Shown: piece by piece, positions 35,631 to 44,292 of the stretch
Layout of the letters: each line of letters starts with the position of its first letter
How positions within the stretch are numbered: position 1 is the stretch's first letter
DNA from: Thalassotalea sp. Sam97
GTDB taxonomy: Bacteria > Pseudomonadota > Gammaproteobacteria > Enterobacterales > Alteromonadaceae
Assembly (NCBI RefSeq): GCF_041379765.1
Contig: NZ_CP166919.1
Location: forward strand, 682,001-746,000
DNA: 64,000 nucleotides
Direction: 5' to 3'
Notes under the pieces: model-generated
The model's database searches: none
What the model was told of the DNA's origin: nothing
What the model saw: only the letters and a program-made list of their open reading frames with translations
Position numbers and translations under genes: made by a program

Positions 35631-37478
35631 GTGTTAAACAAATACCCATTATGGAAAAATTTGATGGTGGTGCTTATCATCGCCATCGCCGCCTTGTACG
35701 CGTTGCCAAACTATTATGGTGAGGACCCTGCAGTACAAATTAGCGGCACCAAAGGCGTTGAGGCTAATGCCGCTACGCTGGATACCGTTGTTGAACATTT
35801 AAAAGCACAAGGTATTGGCTACTCTGCAGCTGAATTAAAAAATGGCCAAGTTTTGGTGCGCTTTGTGGATTACAACAATCAACAACAAGCAAACGAGGCT
35901 TTAGCTGAACATTTAGGTAATGAATACTCGGTAGCGTTGAACTTAACGCCTGCAACACCTGATTGGTTAGCAAACCTTGGCGGTGTGCCAATGAAACTTG
36001 GTCTTGACTTGTCTGGTGGTGTGCACTTTCTGATGGAAGTGGATATGGCTACGGCCATGAGCCGAGCTCAAGAGAACATGGTTGGTGATTTTCGTACTCA
36101 GTTGCGCAATGAAAAAATTCGCTATCGTAGTGTTAATGAGTCTGGTGACGGCGTAGAGATTATTTTCCGCAACGTTGAAGACATTGCTGCCGCTGAAGAT
36201 GTTTTAAAGCGTACATACGGTGATTATGTATTCGTTGAAAATGACGATCGCATGTCGCTTAAAGTGACCATGAGCGATGCGAAAATCAAAGAAACTCGCG
36301 AGTATGCTCTACAGCAAAACATCACCATTATTCGTAACCGTGTTAACGAACTAGGTGTTGCCGAGCCCCTTGTACAGCGTCAAGGTGCAAAACACATTGT
36401 GGTTGAGCTACCGGGTATCCAAGATACTGCGCGTGCCAAGGAAATCTTAGGTGCCACAGCGACATTGCAATTTCATATGGTTGATCAAGACCACGACGTA
36501 GTCGATGCAATTAATGGTCGTGTACCGCCAGGTTCGTTTGTTGTAAATGATCAAGACGGTCGCCCGCAGTTGCTGAAAAAGCGCATTATGTTGCGCGGAG
36601 AGCACATTGTTAACGCTAAGTCTTCATTAGATCCTGAAACTAGCCGTCCACAAGTTAATATCGACTTAGATAGCAAAGGTGGTAGCCTGTTTTCAAACGC
36701 CACTAAAGACAACATTGGTAAGCCAATGGCAACGGTGTTCATTGAAAGCAAAGCCGTGGGTAAAAACCCTGACGGTAGCTTAAAATTTGAAAAAGAAATG
36801 GAAGTGATCAGCGTTGCAACCATTCAAGCTCGCCTAGGTAAAAGCTTCCGCATCACCGGCCAAGACTCACCAGCTGCTGCACATAACCTTGCTTTATTAT
36901 TACGTGCCGGAGCTTTGATTGCACCTATCGCTATTGTTGAAGAGCGTACAGTTGGTCCATCACTTGGTGCTGAAAACGTTGAGCTAGGTATGCAGGCCAT
37001 AACTTGGGGCTTCTTAGCCGTTCTGCTGTTTATGGTGATGTACTACAAGAAGTTTGGCTTGGTGGCAAATCTTGCTCTAGCAGCGAACTTAGTGCTTATC
37101 GTTGGTGTGATGTCGTTGATTCCAGGGGCAACATTAACCTTACCGGGTATGGCGGGTATTGTATTAACCGTTGGTATGGCGGTCGATGCAAATGTGCTGA
37201 TATTTGAGCGTATTCGTGAAGAGTTACGCGACGGGCAATCGGTACAGCAATCGATTAATCGCGGTTACGACTCGGCATTCTCAACCATTTTCGATGCCAA
37301 CATTACCACCTTAATCGCTGCATTGATCTTGTTTGCCGTTGGTACAGGCCCAATTAAAGGCTTCGCTGTTACCTTATCAATCGGTATCATTACGTCTATG
37401 TTTACCTCGATTGTTGGTACCCGTGCGGTGGTTAATGCCATCTGGGGCGGTAAACGCATCAATAAGCTATCTATTTAG
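35631..37478 (+). CDS. secD: protein translocase subunit SecD
   Basis: SecD and SecF form a proton-driven membrane complex that pulls exported proteins into the periplasm. The 615-residue protein starts at a GTG with AAGGA inside the end of yajC. It has an N-terminal helix, a large periplasmic P1 domain, and six-helix membrane domain motifs: LGLDLSGGVHFLMEVD, TVGPSLGAENVELG and VGMAVDANVLIFERIREEL. Confidence 0.97.
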   Translation: MLNKYPLWKNLMVVLIIAIAALYALPNYYGEDPAVQISGTKGVEANAATLDTVVEHLKAQGIGYSAAELKNGQVLVRFVDYNNQQQANEALAEHLGNEYSVALNLTPATPDWLANLGGVPMKLGLDLSGGVHFLMEVDMATAMSRAQENMVGDFRTQLRNEKIRYRSVNESGDGVEIIFRNVEDIAAAEDVLKRTYGDYVFVENDDRMSLKVTMSDAKIKETREYALQQNITIIRNRVNELGVAEPLVQRQGAKHIVVELPGIQDTARAKEILGATATLQFHMVDQDHDVVDAINGRVPPGSFVVNDQDGRPQLLKKRIMLRGEHIVNAKSSLDPETSRPQVNIDLDSKGGSLFSNATKDNIGKPMATVFIESKAVGKNPDGSLKFEKEMEVISVATIQARLGKSFRITGQDSPAAAHNLALLLRAGALIAPIAIVEERTVGPSLGAENVELGMQAITWGFLAVLLFMVMYYKKFGLVANLALAANLVLIVGVMSLIPGATLTLPGMAGIVLTVGMAVDANVLIFERIREELRDGQSVQQSINRGYDSAFSTIFDANITTLIAALILFAVGTGPIKGFAVTLSIGIITSMFTSIVGTRAVVNAIWGGKRINKLSI

Positions 37479-37492
37479 GCAGGGGTCATATA

Positions 37493-38452
37493 ATGGAATT
37501 TATAAAGAAGTTTTTTAAATTTGATGACGTCATTGCCTTTATGTCAATTCGTAAGGCGACGTCTATTATCAGTATCGTGCTGGTGATTGCGTCATTGGTG
37601 TCGTTATCTGTAAATAAGCTTAATTGGGGCCTTGATTTTACTGGTGGTACTTTGCTTGAAGTTGGCTTTGAACAGCCTGCTGATTTAAGCAAAATTCGTA
37701 CTGTTATGGAAAACGGTGGTTACGATGATGCTGTCGTACAACTTTTTGGTAGTACTAATGACGTACTGATCCGCTTAGGTCAACGTGACAACGTTAAAGC
37801 TGAGATGTTAGGCAATGAAATCCTAACCATGCTTAAACAAGGTACCGAGCAAGAGGTTGTTATGCGACGTATCGAGTTTGTTGGTGCTAATGTCGGTGAA
37901 GAGTTAACAGAGCAGGGTGGTTTAGCTATGCTAACTGCATTGATCTGTATCTTGATTTACGTGGCATTTCGTTTTGAATGGCGATTCGCGTTGGGCTCTG
38001 TTACCGCACTTGCCCACGATGTTATCTTAACGTTAGGTTTGTTTTCGGTATTAGGTCTTGAGTTTGACTTAACGGTACTTGCAGCGGTATTAGCGGTAAT
38101 TGGTTACTCGCTTAATGATACCATTGTAGTATCAGACCGTATTCGCGAGAATTTCCGTAAGCTACGCAAAGGTACGCCAGAAGAGATCATCAATATCTCA
38201 TTAACGCAAACCTTATCACGTACCATGATCACCTCATTTACCACTTTCTTGGTATTATTAGCCTTGTTCTTTAAAGGCGGGGCATTGATCCATGGCTTTG
38301 CAACAGCATTGTTATTCGGTATTGTTATCGGTACTTACTCATCAATTTATGTTGCATCAACGGTTGCTTTAGGGTTAGGTATTTCAAAAGAAGATCTTAT
38401 GCCGGAAGTGATTGAAAAAGAAGGCGCAGATCAAGAAGGTTTTCCCTTATAG
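37493..38452 (+). CDS. secF: protein translocase subunit SecF
   Basis: SecF is the partner of SecD. The 319-residue protein has the first helix near residues 20-40, the conserved LNWGLDFTGGTLLEVGF after it, and the C-terminal membrane bundle with VIGYSLNDTIVVSDRIREN. It begins 14 bases after secD and is closed by a strong terminator. Confidence 0.97.
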   Translation: MEFIKKFFKFDDVIAFMSIRKATSIISIVLVIASLVSLSVNKLNWGLDFTGGTLLEVGFEQPADLSKIRTVMENGGYDDAVVQLFGSTNDVLIRLGQRDNVKAEMLGNEILTMLKQGTEQEVVMRRIEFVGANVGEELTEQGGLAMLTALICILIYVAFRFEWRFALGSVTALAHDVILTLGLFSVLGLEFDLTVLAAVLAVIGYSLNDTIVVSDRIRENFRKLRKGTPEEIINISLTQTLSRTMITSFTTFLVLLALFFKGGALIHGFATALLFGIVIGTYSSIYVASTVALGLGISKEDLMPEVIEKEGADQEGFPL

Positions 38453-38485
38453 AACACATGCGCTAACCAGCGACTTACAGTATGC

Positions 38486-38514
38486 AAAAAACCAGCGTTA
38501 ACGCTGGTTTTTTT
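38486..38514. terminator. bidirectional terminator between secF and cobA
   Basis: AAAAACCAGCG pairs with CGCTGGTTTTT around TTAA, between convergent genes. Confidence 0.9.
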
Positions 38515-38532
38515 ATGTCTGTTATAAAGCTT

Positions 38533-39387
38533 TTACTGAGTTACCGCTAAATCTTCATAAACCTGCTTATCAGCTGTCAGGTAAGCACCGTGCGCACTAT
38601 TAACGTGATAGTCAGCTAACACATTGACGACATCGCCAACCACAATCAAGCTTGGTGAACGGATGTTATGATGAGCAATCGTGCTTGCCAATGAACACAG
38701 CTCGGTACGCCAAACTTGCTGCCCCGGCTGGGTTCCACGATGAATAATGGCGACGGGGGTTTTGCTGGGTTTACCATGAGCTCGTAGTTGCTGTTGTATC
38801 AATAACGCATTGCTGAGCCCCATGTAAAAGACTAAAGTCTGCTTACTAGCGGCGTATTCATGCCAAGGTAAGCACAGTTCATTACCATGTTTTAAGTGTC
38901 CAGTAATAAAGCTACAACTGTGGGCAACGTCGCGATGGGTTAACGGAATACCTGCATAGGTTGTTGCCCCCGAGGCTGCAGTAATGCCAGGGATAACATG
39001 GCAATTAATACCATTTGTTAATAAATATTCGACCTCTTCACTACCTCGACCAAAGATAAAACTGTCCCCACCTTTAAGGCGAACCACTTTTTCGCCTTTG
39101 CGTGCATGTTGCAATAAGGTTTCATTGATTTGTGACTGCGACACACACTGCTTGTGAAGCTCTTTGCCAACGTACAGGCGCCGACAATTGACGGGCGTTA
39201 AGTGAACAATCTCTCGACTTACTAAGCGGTCGTAAATCACAACATTAGCTTGCTGTAAAAAGCGCACTGCTTTGATGGTAAGAAGTTCAGCATCACCGGG
39301 ACCCGCGCCGATCAAGGCAACTTCGCCACGGATGAATTTTGATTTTATTGGGATTGATGATGTTGCACTGTAATTCATTATCGACAT
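38533..39387 (-). CDS. cobA: uroporphyrinogen-III C-methyltransferase (SUMT)
   Basis: This enzyme methylates uroporphyrinogen III at C2 and C7 to give precorrin-2 for siroheme or cobalamin. The 284-residue protein has EVALIGAGPGDAELLTIKA, VVRLKGGDSFIFGRGSEE, PGITAASGATTYAGIPLTHR and YMGLSNA, all class III methyltransferase/SUMT motifs. It stands alone rather than fused to CysG domains or next to nitrite or sulfite reductase genes. The start could also be the fourth codon (ATG at 39378). Confidence 0.94.
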   Translation of the reverse strand: MSIMNYSATSSIPIKSKFIRGEVALIGAGPGDAELLTIKAVRFLQQANVVIYDRLVSREIVHLTPVNCRRLYVGKELHKQCVSQSQINETLLQHARKGEKVVRLKGGDSFIFGRGSEEVEYLLTNGINCHVIPGITAASGATTYAGIPLTHRDVAHSCSFITGHLKHGNELCLPWHEYAASKQTLVFYMGLSNALLIQQQLRAHGKPSKTPVAIIHRGTQPGQQVWRTELCSLASTIAHHNIRSPSLIVVGDVVNVLADYHVNSAHGAYLTADKQVYEDLAVTQ

Positions 39388-39708
39388 GCCGTTTACTGAA
39401 TGATGTGATAATAAATACTACGCGCAAATACATAACTATAAACTATTTAAATTCGATTGCATATAACTTTTGGTTATTTAAGTTTGAGAGAATTAATCAA
39501 ACAACAATAATATTTCTCGACTATGCTTATTTTATTGTTGTAAAAACATGCGCTTATACAACGGGTAGAAAAATTTTTATAAGAATATATCTACAGCGAT
39601 GATTTTTATTTTTTGTCACGTGGATGTTTGTAAAGCTATTTGATACTTATAATTGAGCGAACAGTAAAGCCCAGTAGTTGAACTAAATAACAAAAAAAGA
39701 GGGGAAGC
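39388..39708. other. AT-rich intergenic region
   Basis: These 321 strongly AT-rich bases separate cobA from the sulfotransferase gene. An overlapping 87-codon plus-strand frame has no ribosome site. No repeat or RNA structure was recognised; promoters for the two divergent genes should lie here. Confidence 0.5.
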
Positions 39709-40659
39709 ATGGTTGATAATAAATTGGTATTGCTATTCGGTATGCCACGCTCAGGTACAACTTGGATTGGCAAGCTTTTGGATAGCAGCCAACATACGTA
39801 CTACTTACATGAACCAGACTCTGCCCAGCCGAAAAATAATATTCCTTTGATCGCGAAAAATCATGATGCACCTTTGCTTGAGCAATCTGTTCGCGAGTGG
39901 CTAGCATCTAAAGATGAAAAAGTGATTGCATCAAGACCTTTTTTTCGTAAGTCCTATATGTCATTTCTCGACCATCAAATTTTTCTAACTTCTTCCTACC
40001 TAACAAAGTTGTCATTAAAAGTAGGGTTTCCAGGTTTATCTCCGATACGTCACCAGCAACAACCACAATTAACTGTTTGGAAAAGTATTGAGTCCCTTGG
40101 TCGTATGCCACTAATACAAAAACTGACTAACGCTGACAGTATTCATTTGTTGAGACACCCATGTGGTCATATTGCCTCAACGTTACGCGGAGAGAGTAGT
40201 AAAAAATTTTCAGGGACAATTCCGATTTATGATGACTTACCTTTATTCGAGCTTTTATTAAAGCAAGGCGATTGTGATTTATTTGATATAAATGATATCA
40301 AGAATATGTCCGATATTGAGCGTCTCGCCGTCCGTTGGGGAATTGTCAATGATTCAGCCTTACAAGCTGATTATGGTGATGGTGTAGCTATTACTCTAAA
40401 GTATGAAGATGTTTGTGGGGCGCCATTGAAAAAAATTCAAGGGGTTTATGAAAAGCTTGCTATTCCATTTGAACAACAAACCCAAAATTTTATTGAATAC
40501 TCCACATCCAAAAATAGCGACTCTTATTACGATACTCAAAAGGACCCGATGATCTCTGCTAATAAATGGCAAACCCAGTTAACGGAGTCACAGCAACAAT
40601 CCATTAAGAATGTTGTGAGTCAGTTTGATGTAGCTAAATATTATGCTGACGATTTTTAA
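39709..40659 (+). CDS. sulfotransferase family protein
   Basis: The 316-residue protein has a PAPS-binding 5'-phosphosulfate loop at the N-terminus (LLFGMPRSGTTWIGKLLD) and the 3'-phosphate motif in LLRHPCGHIAST. A conserved catalytic-base His is plausible in LHEPDS. There is no signal peptide, so it is cytoplasmic. The acceptor (carbohydrate, lipid or small molecule) cannot be told. AGAGGGGAAGC gives a strong ribosome site. Its base composition is more AT-rich than its neighbours and it sits alone between housekeeping genes, which suggests a transferred accessory gene. Confidence 0.82.
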   Translation: MVDNKLVLLFGMPRSGTTWIGKLLDSSQHTYYLHEPDSAQPKNNIPLIAKNHDAPLLEQSVREWLASKDEKVIASRPFFRKSYMSFLDHQIFLTSSYLTKLSLKVGFPGLSPIRHQQQPQLTVWKSIESLGRMPLIQKLTNADSIHLLRHPCGHIASTLRGESSKKFSGTIPIYDDLPLFELLLKQGDCDLFDINDIKNMSDIERLAVRWGIVNDSALQADYGDGVAITLKYEDVCGAPLKKIQGVYEKLAIPFEQQTQNFIEYSTSKNSDSYYDTQKDPMISANKWQTQLTESQQQSIKNVVSQFDVAKYYADDF

Positions 40660-40698
40660 CGACGGAAATATAAGTTACTATGCGCAGTTTACAGGTTA

Positions 40699-40725
40699 TA
40701 AAAAAGGCTGCAAATGCAGCCATTT
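40699..40725 (-). terminator. terminator after suhB
   Basis: On the minus strand GGCTGCATTTGCAGCC is followed by TTTTTT, about 20 bases past the suhB stop. Confidence 0.85.
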
Positions 40726-40744
40726 AAAATACACTCACTCAGAA

Positions 40745-41551
40745 TTATAAGTGCTTCATTGCCGGTGTTAAGTGTGGGCGAATAGTTGTTAAAATTTGCT
40801 TTAACAAACGCGCATTGGCAGCAACAGTATTGCCACTCTTCGCATGATTTGGACCACCATTAAAGTCAGTCACCATGCCACCTGCTTCAATGATCATAAG
40901 CTCACCTGCGGCTGTATCCCAAGGCTTTAATCCTAGTTCGAAGAAACCATCTACACGACCAGCAGCAACGTAAGCTAAGTCAAGCGCTGCAGAGCCAGCA
41001 CGACGCATGTCAGCTGTTTTTACAAACAGTTCTTGGAACATATTTAAGTATGCTTCAGTACTTGCTTTGTTTTTAAAAGGGAAGCCGGTAGCTAATACAG
41101 TACCATTGATATCTTTCATGCTGTTAACACGGATACGCGCATTGTTTAGTTGCGCACCTTTACCGCGGCTAGCAGTAAATAGTTCACCACGAATTGGATC
41201 GTAAATAACCGCTTGGTCTAGTTTGCCTTTAACTTTTAGGGCAATAGATACGGCAAAATGAGGAATCCCTTTTACAAAGTTGGTGGTACCATCAAGCGGG
41301 TCGATGATCCACTGGTAGTCTGCATTTTCACCGTGAATAACGCCTCGCTCTTCAGAAACGATCGAGTGATCTGGATACGACTTTAAAATGGTGTCGATGA
41401 TGATTTGCTCGGCTTGTCTGTCAACATTGGTGACAAAATCATTGGTGCCTTTCGCTTCAACTTCTAGTTTGTCTGTTTGCTCGAACGCGCGAGCGATAAC
41501 ATTACCGGCACTGCGCGCAGCGCGCACGGCGATATTAAGCATTGGATGCAT
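40745..41551 (-). CDS. suhB: inositol-1-monophosphatase family protein SuhB
   Basis: SuhB is a Mg2+-dependent inositol monophosphatase that also helps NusA/NusG in rRNA antitermination and ribosome assembly. The ATG at 41551 (AGGG ahead) gives 268 residues starting MHPMLNIAVRAARSAGNVIA. Metal-binding motifs are VSEERG, IDPLDGTTNFVKGIPHFA and WDTAAGELMIIEAGG. An upstream TTG-type start would add residues with no family match. It is divergent from trmJ, the usual arrangement. Confidence 0.95.
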   Translation of the reverse strand: MHPMLNIAVRAARSAGNVIARAFEQTDKLEVEAKGTNDFVTNVDRQAEQIIIDTILKSYPDHSIVSEERGVIHGENADYQWIIDPLDGTTNFVKGIPHFAVSIALKVKGKLDQAVIYDPIRGELFTASRGKGAQLNNARIRVNSMKDINGTVLATGFPFKNKASTEAYLNMFQELFVKTADMRRAGSAALDLAYVAAGRVDGFFELGLKPWDTAAGELMIIEAGGMVTDFNGGPNHAKSGNTVAANARLLKQILTTIRPHLTPAMKHL

Positions 41552-41624
41552 TGCAACTACCCTATTTGTAGAAAGAACAATTTTGGTCGATCGCATTCGC
41601 CGACCAGGTCAAAAACGGTGGCAA

Positions 41625-41633
41625 ATTATAGCA
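41625..41633 (-). promoter_or_regulatory. extended -10 promoter candidate for suhB
   Basis: The minus strand reads TGCTATAAT followed by TTGCC. It is a perfect extended -10 and lies about 75 bases ahead of the chosen suhB start. Confidence 0.55.
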
Positions 41634-41866
41634 AACACCTAAGCAAAAAGCGATAGCAACTTAAAATTGTTAAACTGGTTATTATGTATAGTTGAGTCTG
41701 GTTAATTTGCAACTGTGAAAACCTTGTTAAATCACGGCGTTGGCGCTTACCATCAACTTATGCATTAATGCCACAAGACATAAAATATCGACCTAACGGA
41801 CGCTGTTTTTTTGTTCTTTTTTGTTACCGAAGTATGCTAATTTTAACGACATAATGGCAAATCCTG

Positions 41867-41875
41867 TGATAAAAT
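41867..41875 (+). promoter_or_regulatory. extended -10 promoter candidate for trmJ
   Basis: TGATAAAAT followed by TCGGGC lies 32 bases before the trmJ ATG. It resembles the nqrA element TGCTAAAATTCGCGCC. Confidence 0.5.
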
Positions 41876-41907
41876 TCGGGCAATTTTTCTTTGTATGTAT
41901 AAATAGT

Positions 41908-42648
41908 ATGTTAGATAACGTTCGTATTGTATTAGTGAATACCTCTGATTGTCGCAATATTGGTAGTGCTGCACGCGCCATGAAAACCATGGGCTTAAAA
42001 AATTTAGTTTTAGTCGACCCTATTGAGATGCCTAACGGCCAAGCGCAAGCCTTAGCTGCAGGCGCAACGGATGTACTTGCTAACGCGAAAGTTGTATCAA
42101 CCATGAAAGAAGCTATTGAAGACTGTGGTCTTGTGGTTGGTACTAGTGCTCGTTCTCGTACACTGCCTTGGCCTATGTTAGAGCCACGTGAGTGCGGTGC
42201 TAAATTTGTTGAAGAAGGTAGCAAATACCCTGTGGCATTGGTGTTTGGTCGTGAAAGTAGCGGCTTAACGAACGATGAACTGCAACTGTGCCATTATCAT
42301 GTTTGTATTCCTGCTAACCCTGAATACAGCTCACTAAATTTAGCTATGGCGGTACAAACGCTTAGCTATGAAGTGCGCATGAACTTTCTTGAAGCGCAAC
42401 AAGCAGGCTTTGATAAAAAAGATGTTATTGATGAAGAAGAGCAGTATCCATTAGTTGAAGAGACTGAGCGCTTTTACGATCACTTTGAATCAGCAATGCA
42501 AAAAACCGGTTTTATTCAGCCTAAACACCCAGGCATGATCATGACCAAAGTGCGTCGCTTATTTAACCGTGCACGCCCAGATGGCAAAGAGCTGAAGATG
42601 CTACGGGGTATTCTTGCATCAATTGATAAGGTTGCTGACAAAGACTAA
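41908..42648 (+). CDS. trmJ: tRNA (cytidine/uridine-2'-O-)-methyltransferase TrmJ
   Basis: TrmJ is a SPOUT enzyme that methylates the 2'-O of residue 32 in several tRNAs. The ATG at 41908 gives 246 residues, identical in length to E. coli TrmJ, starting MLDNVRIVLVNTSDCRNIGS. Knot motifs are ALVFGRESSGLTNDELQLCH and IPANPEYSSLNLAMAVQ. Longer in-frame starts cross the promoter. It is followed by cysE and the isc operon, a common order. Confidence 0.96.
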   Translation: MLDNVRIVLVNTSDCRNIGSAARAMKTMGLKNLVLVDPIEMPNGQAQALAAGATDVLANAKVVSTMKEAIEDCGLVVGTSARSRTLPWPMLEPRECGAKFVEEGSKYPVALVFGRESSGLTNDELQLCHYHVCIPANPEYSSLNLAMAVQTLSYEVRMNFLEAQQAGFDKKDVIDEEEQYPLVEETERFYDHFESAMQKTGFIQPKHPGMIMTKVRRLFNRARPDGKELKMLRGILASIDKVADKD

Positions 42649-42714
42649 CAGTCAACAGTGATAGGGTTGTTGATAATAACACTCAATTAACAGTCTTATT
42701 ATTTAAGGATTTAT

Positions 42715-43521
42715 ATGTTTGCCAGAATTAAAGAAGATATAAGCAGTGTATTTGATCGCGACCCTGCAGCGCGCAATACCTTTGAGGTGCTCACCAATTA
42801 TCCGGGTTTGCATGCGATTTGGGGACACTGTATATCGCATTGGTTATGGCAAAAAAATTTAAAATGGTTGGCGCGTACGGTATCGACTATTTTACGTTGG
42901 CTTACCGGGGTTGAAATTCATCCTGGGGCGACAATTGGACGACGTTTTTTTATCGACCATGGCATGGGTATAGTGATTGGTGAAACCGCCGAAATCGGTG
43001 ATGACTGTACCGTTTATCACGGTGTTACGTTAGGTGGTACCAGTTGGAACGCCGGTAAACGTCATCCAACACTAGGTAACAACGTTGTTATTGGTGCCGG
43101 TGCCAAAGTGCTTGGCCCACTAAACGTTGGCAACAACGCCAGAATTGGTTCTAACGCTGTGGTTGTTAAAGATGTGCCTGAGAGCGCCACCGTGGTTGGT
43201 ATTCCCGGACGCGTCGTTAGCAATAGTAACGATCCCGAATTACAAAAGCGTAATGAACTGGCCAGTAAATATGGTTTTGATGCATACGCCGTATCAACAG
43301 ATAATCCCGATCCTGTTGCCAAAGCCATCGGTCGAGTGCTCGATCACGTCCATTTAATGGATGCCAAACTTAAAGAAATGAGCTGTGAGCTCAATAAACT
43401 CGGTGGTAACGTCTGTGAAGAAGAGTTACCCGAACTTCACGTTAGCGAATTTGCTGAAGCCGAACAAGATGCTGCTAAGCGTCGGCAGTTAGAGCGAGAA
43501 AAATTCGATCCTAAAATTTAA
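42715..43521 (+). CDS. cysE: serine O-acetyltransferase
   Basis: CysE makes O-acetylserine, the carbon acceptor for cysteine synthesis. The 268-residue protein has a helical N-terminal domain and a left-handed beta helix with GVEIHPGATIGRRFFIDHG, GIVIGETAEIGDDCTVYHGV and TLGGTSW, ending in VVGIPGRVV. A charged C-terminal extension of about 65 residues follows. AAGGA precedes the ATG. Its place next to isc links cysteine supply to iron-sulfur assembly. Confidence 0.95.
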   Translation: MFARIKEDISSVFDRDPAARNTFEVLTNYPGLHAIWGHCISHWLWQKNLKWLARTVSTILRWLTGVEIHPGATIGRRFFIDHGMGIVIGETAEIGDDCTVYHGVTLGGTSWNAGKRHPTLGNNVVIGAGAKVLGPLNVGNNARIGSNAVVVKDVPESATVVGIPGRVVSNSNDPELQKRNELASKYGFDAYAVSTDNPDPVAKAIGRVLDHVHLMDAKLKEMSCELNKLGGNVCEEELPELHVSEFAEAEQDAAKRRQLEREKFDPKI

Positions 43522-43537
43522 ACTTGCCGTATGGATA

Positions 43538-43612
43538 AAACCTGAGTAAAATAGTCGGGTATTTAATTGATTGTTTTACTCGGGTATTTAGTTGACTATT
43601 TTATGCGGATAA
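43538..43612 (+). promoter_or_regulatory. three abutting 25-bp IscR type-1-like boxes
   Basis: Units at 43538-43562, 43563-43587 and 43588-43612 are head-to-tail without gaps. Each fits most of the IscR type-1 consensus (ATA-SYY-GACT-5-AGTC-RRS-TAT). The first has CCTGAGT and AGTCGGGTAT, the second ATTGATT and ACTCGGGTAT, the third GTTGACT and ATGCGGATAA. The third overlaps the iscR -35 and spacer. This fits autorepression by [2Fe-2S] IscR. Confidence 0.75.
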
Positions 43613-43619
43613 GTAAAAT
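43592..43619 (+). promoter_or_regulatory. promoter of the isc operon
   Basis: TTGACT (43592-43597) and TAAAAT (43614-43619) are separated by 16 bp and covered by the third IscR-type box. The leader to iscR is about 120 bases. Confidence 0.7.
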
Positions 43620-43743
43620 GCGCTGTGTTTTATTCAACCAGGCGATATTTTGCCACATAATTTGCGCTAAACACCCCTTAGCTTTGTAAGAAACTGTAAA
43701 CGCTTGGCGTTTTGTTTAGGGGTTTTAACTTCAGGGTGAACTA

Positions 43744-44259
43744 ATGAAATTGACTTCAAAAGGTCGTTACGCAGTAACTGCGATGCTGGATGTTGCTATC
43801 CACGCGGAAAGTGGTCCTGTGCCCCTGGCTGATATTTCCGAGCGTCAAGGCATATCCTTGTCGTACTTAGAACAGCTGTTCTCAAAATTGCGCAAACATG
43901 GATTGGTTAGCAGCGTCAGAGGACCTGGTGGTGGCTATCGTTTAGGTCGTTGCTCAGCACAGATTGCTGTTGCTGATGTCATTAATGCAGTTGATGAAAG
44001 CGTTGATGCGACCCGTTGTCAGGGACAAGGTAATTGTCAAGGCGGCCATAAATGCCTTACCCACAATTTGTGGAACGATTTAAGTGAGCGTATCGCTGAT
44101 TTTTTAAGTGGTATCAGTTTAAGTGAACTGGTTAAACAAGGCGATGTGCAACAGGTATCAGAGCGCCAAGATGCGCAGTACATGAGCAACCATCAAGGGG
44201 CTCAACAAAAGACTATTGGTACCGTTATTTCAACGAAAAGTATTATGAACGATTGGTAA
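43744..44259 (+). CDS. iscR: iron-sulfur cluster regulator IscR
   Basis: This Rrf2-family regulator represses its own operon when carrying a [2Fe-2S] cluster. The 171-residue protein has a winged helix starting MKLTSKGRYAVTAMLDVA, a recognition region with SLSYLEQLFSKLR and VRGPGGGYRL, and cluster ligands C92, C98, C104 and H107 at the canonical positions. The C-terminal 35 residues are polar and variable. The ATG has AGGG ahead. Confidence 0.97.
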   Translation: MKLTSKGRYAVTAMLDVAIHAESGPVPLADISERQGISLSYLEQLFSKLRKHGLVSSVRGPGGGYRLGRCSAQIAVADVINAVDESVDATRCQGQGNCQGGHKCLTHNLWNDLSERIADFLSGISLSELVKQGDVQQVSERQDAQYMSNHQGAQQKTIGTVISTKSIMNDW

Positions 44260-44292
44260 ATTTACCAATCGGTGAATTAGAGAGAATTATTG

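Noticed and set aside
39339..39602. 87-codon plus-strand ORF overlapping the cobA start
   Set aside because: It overlaps a certain gene and has no ribosome site; the composition reflects the AT-rich spacer.
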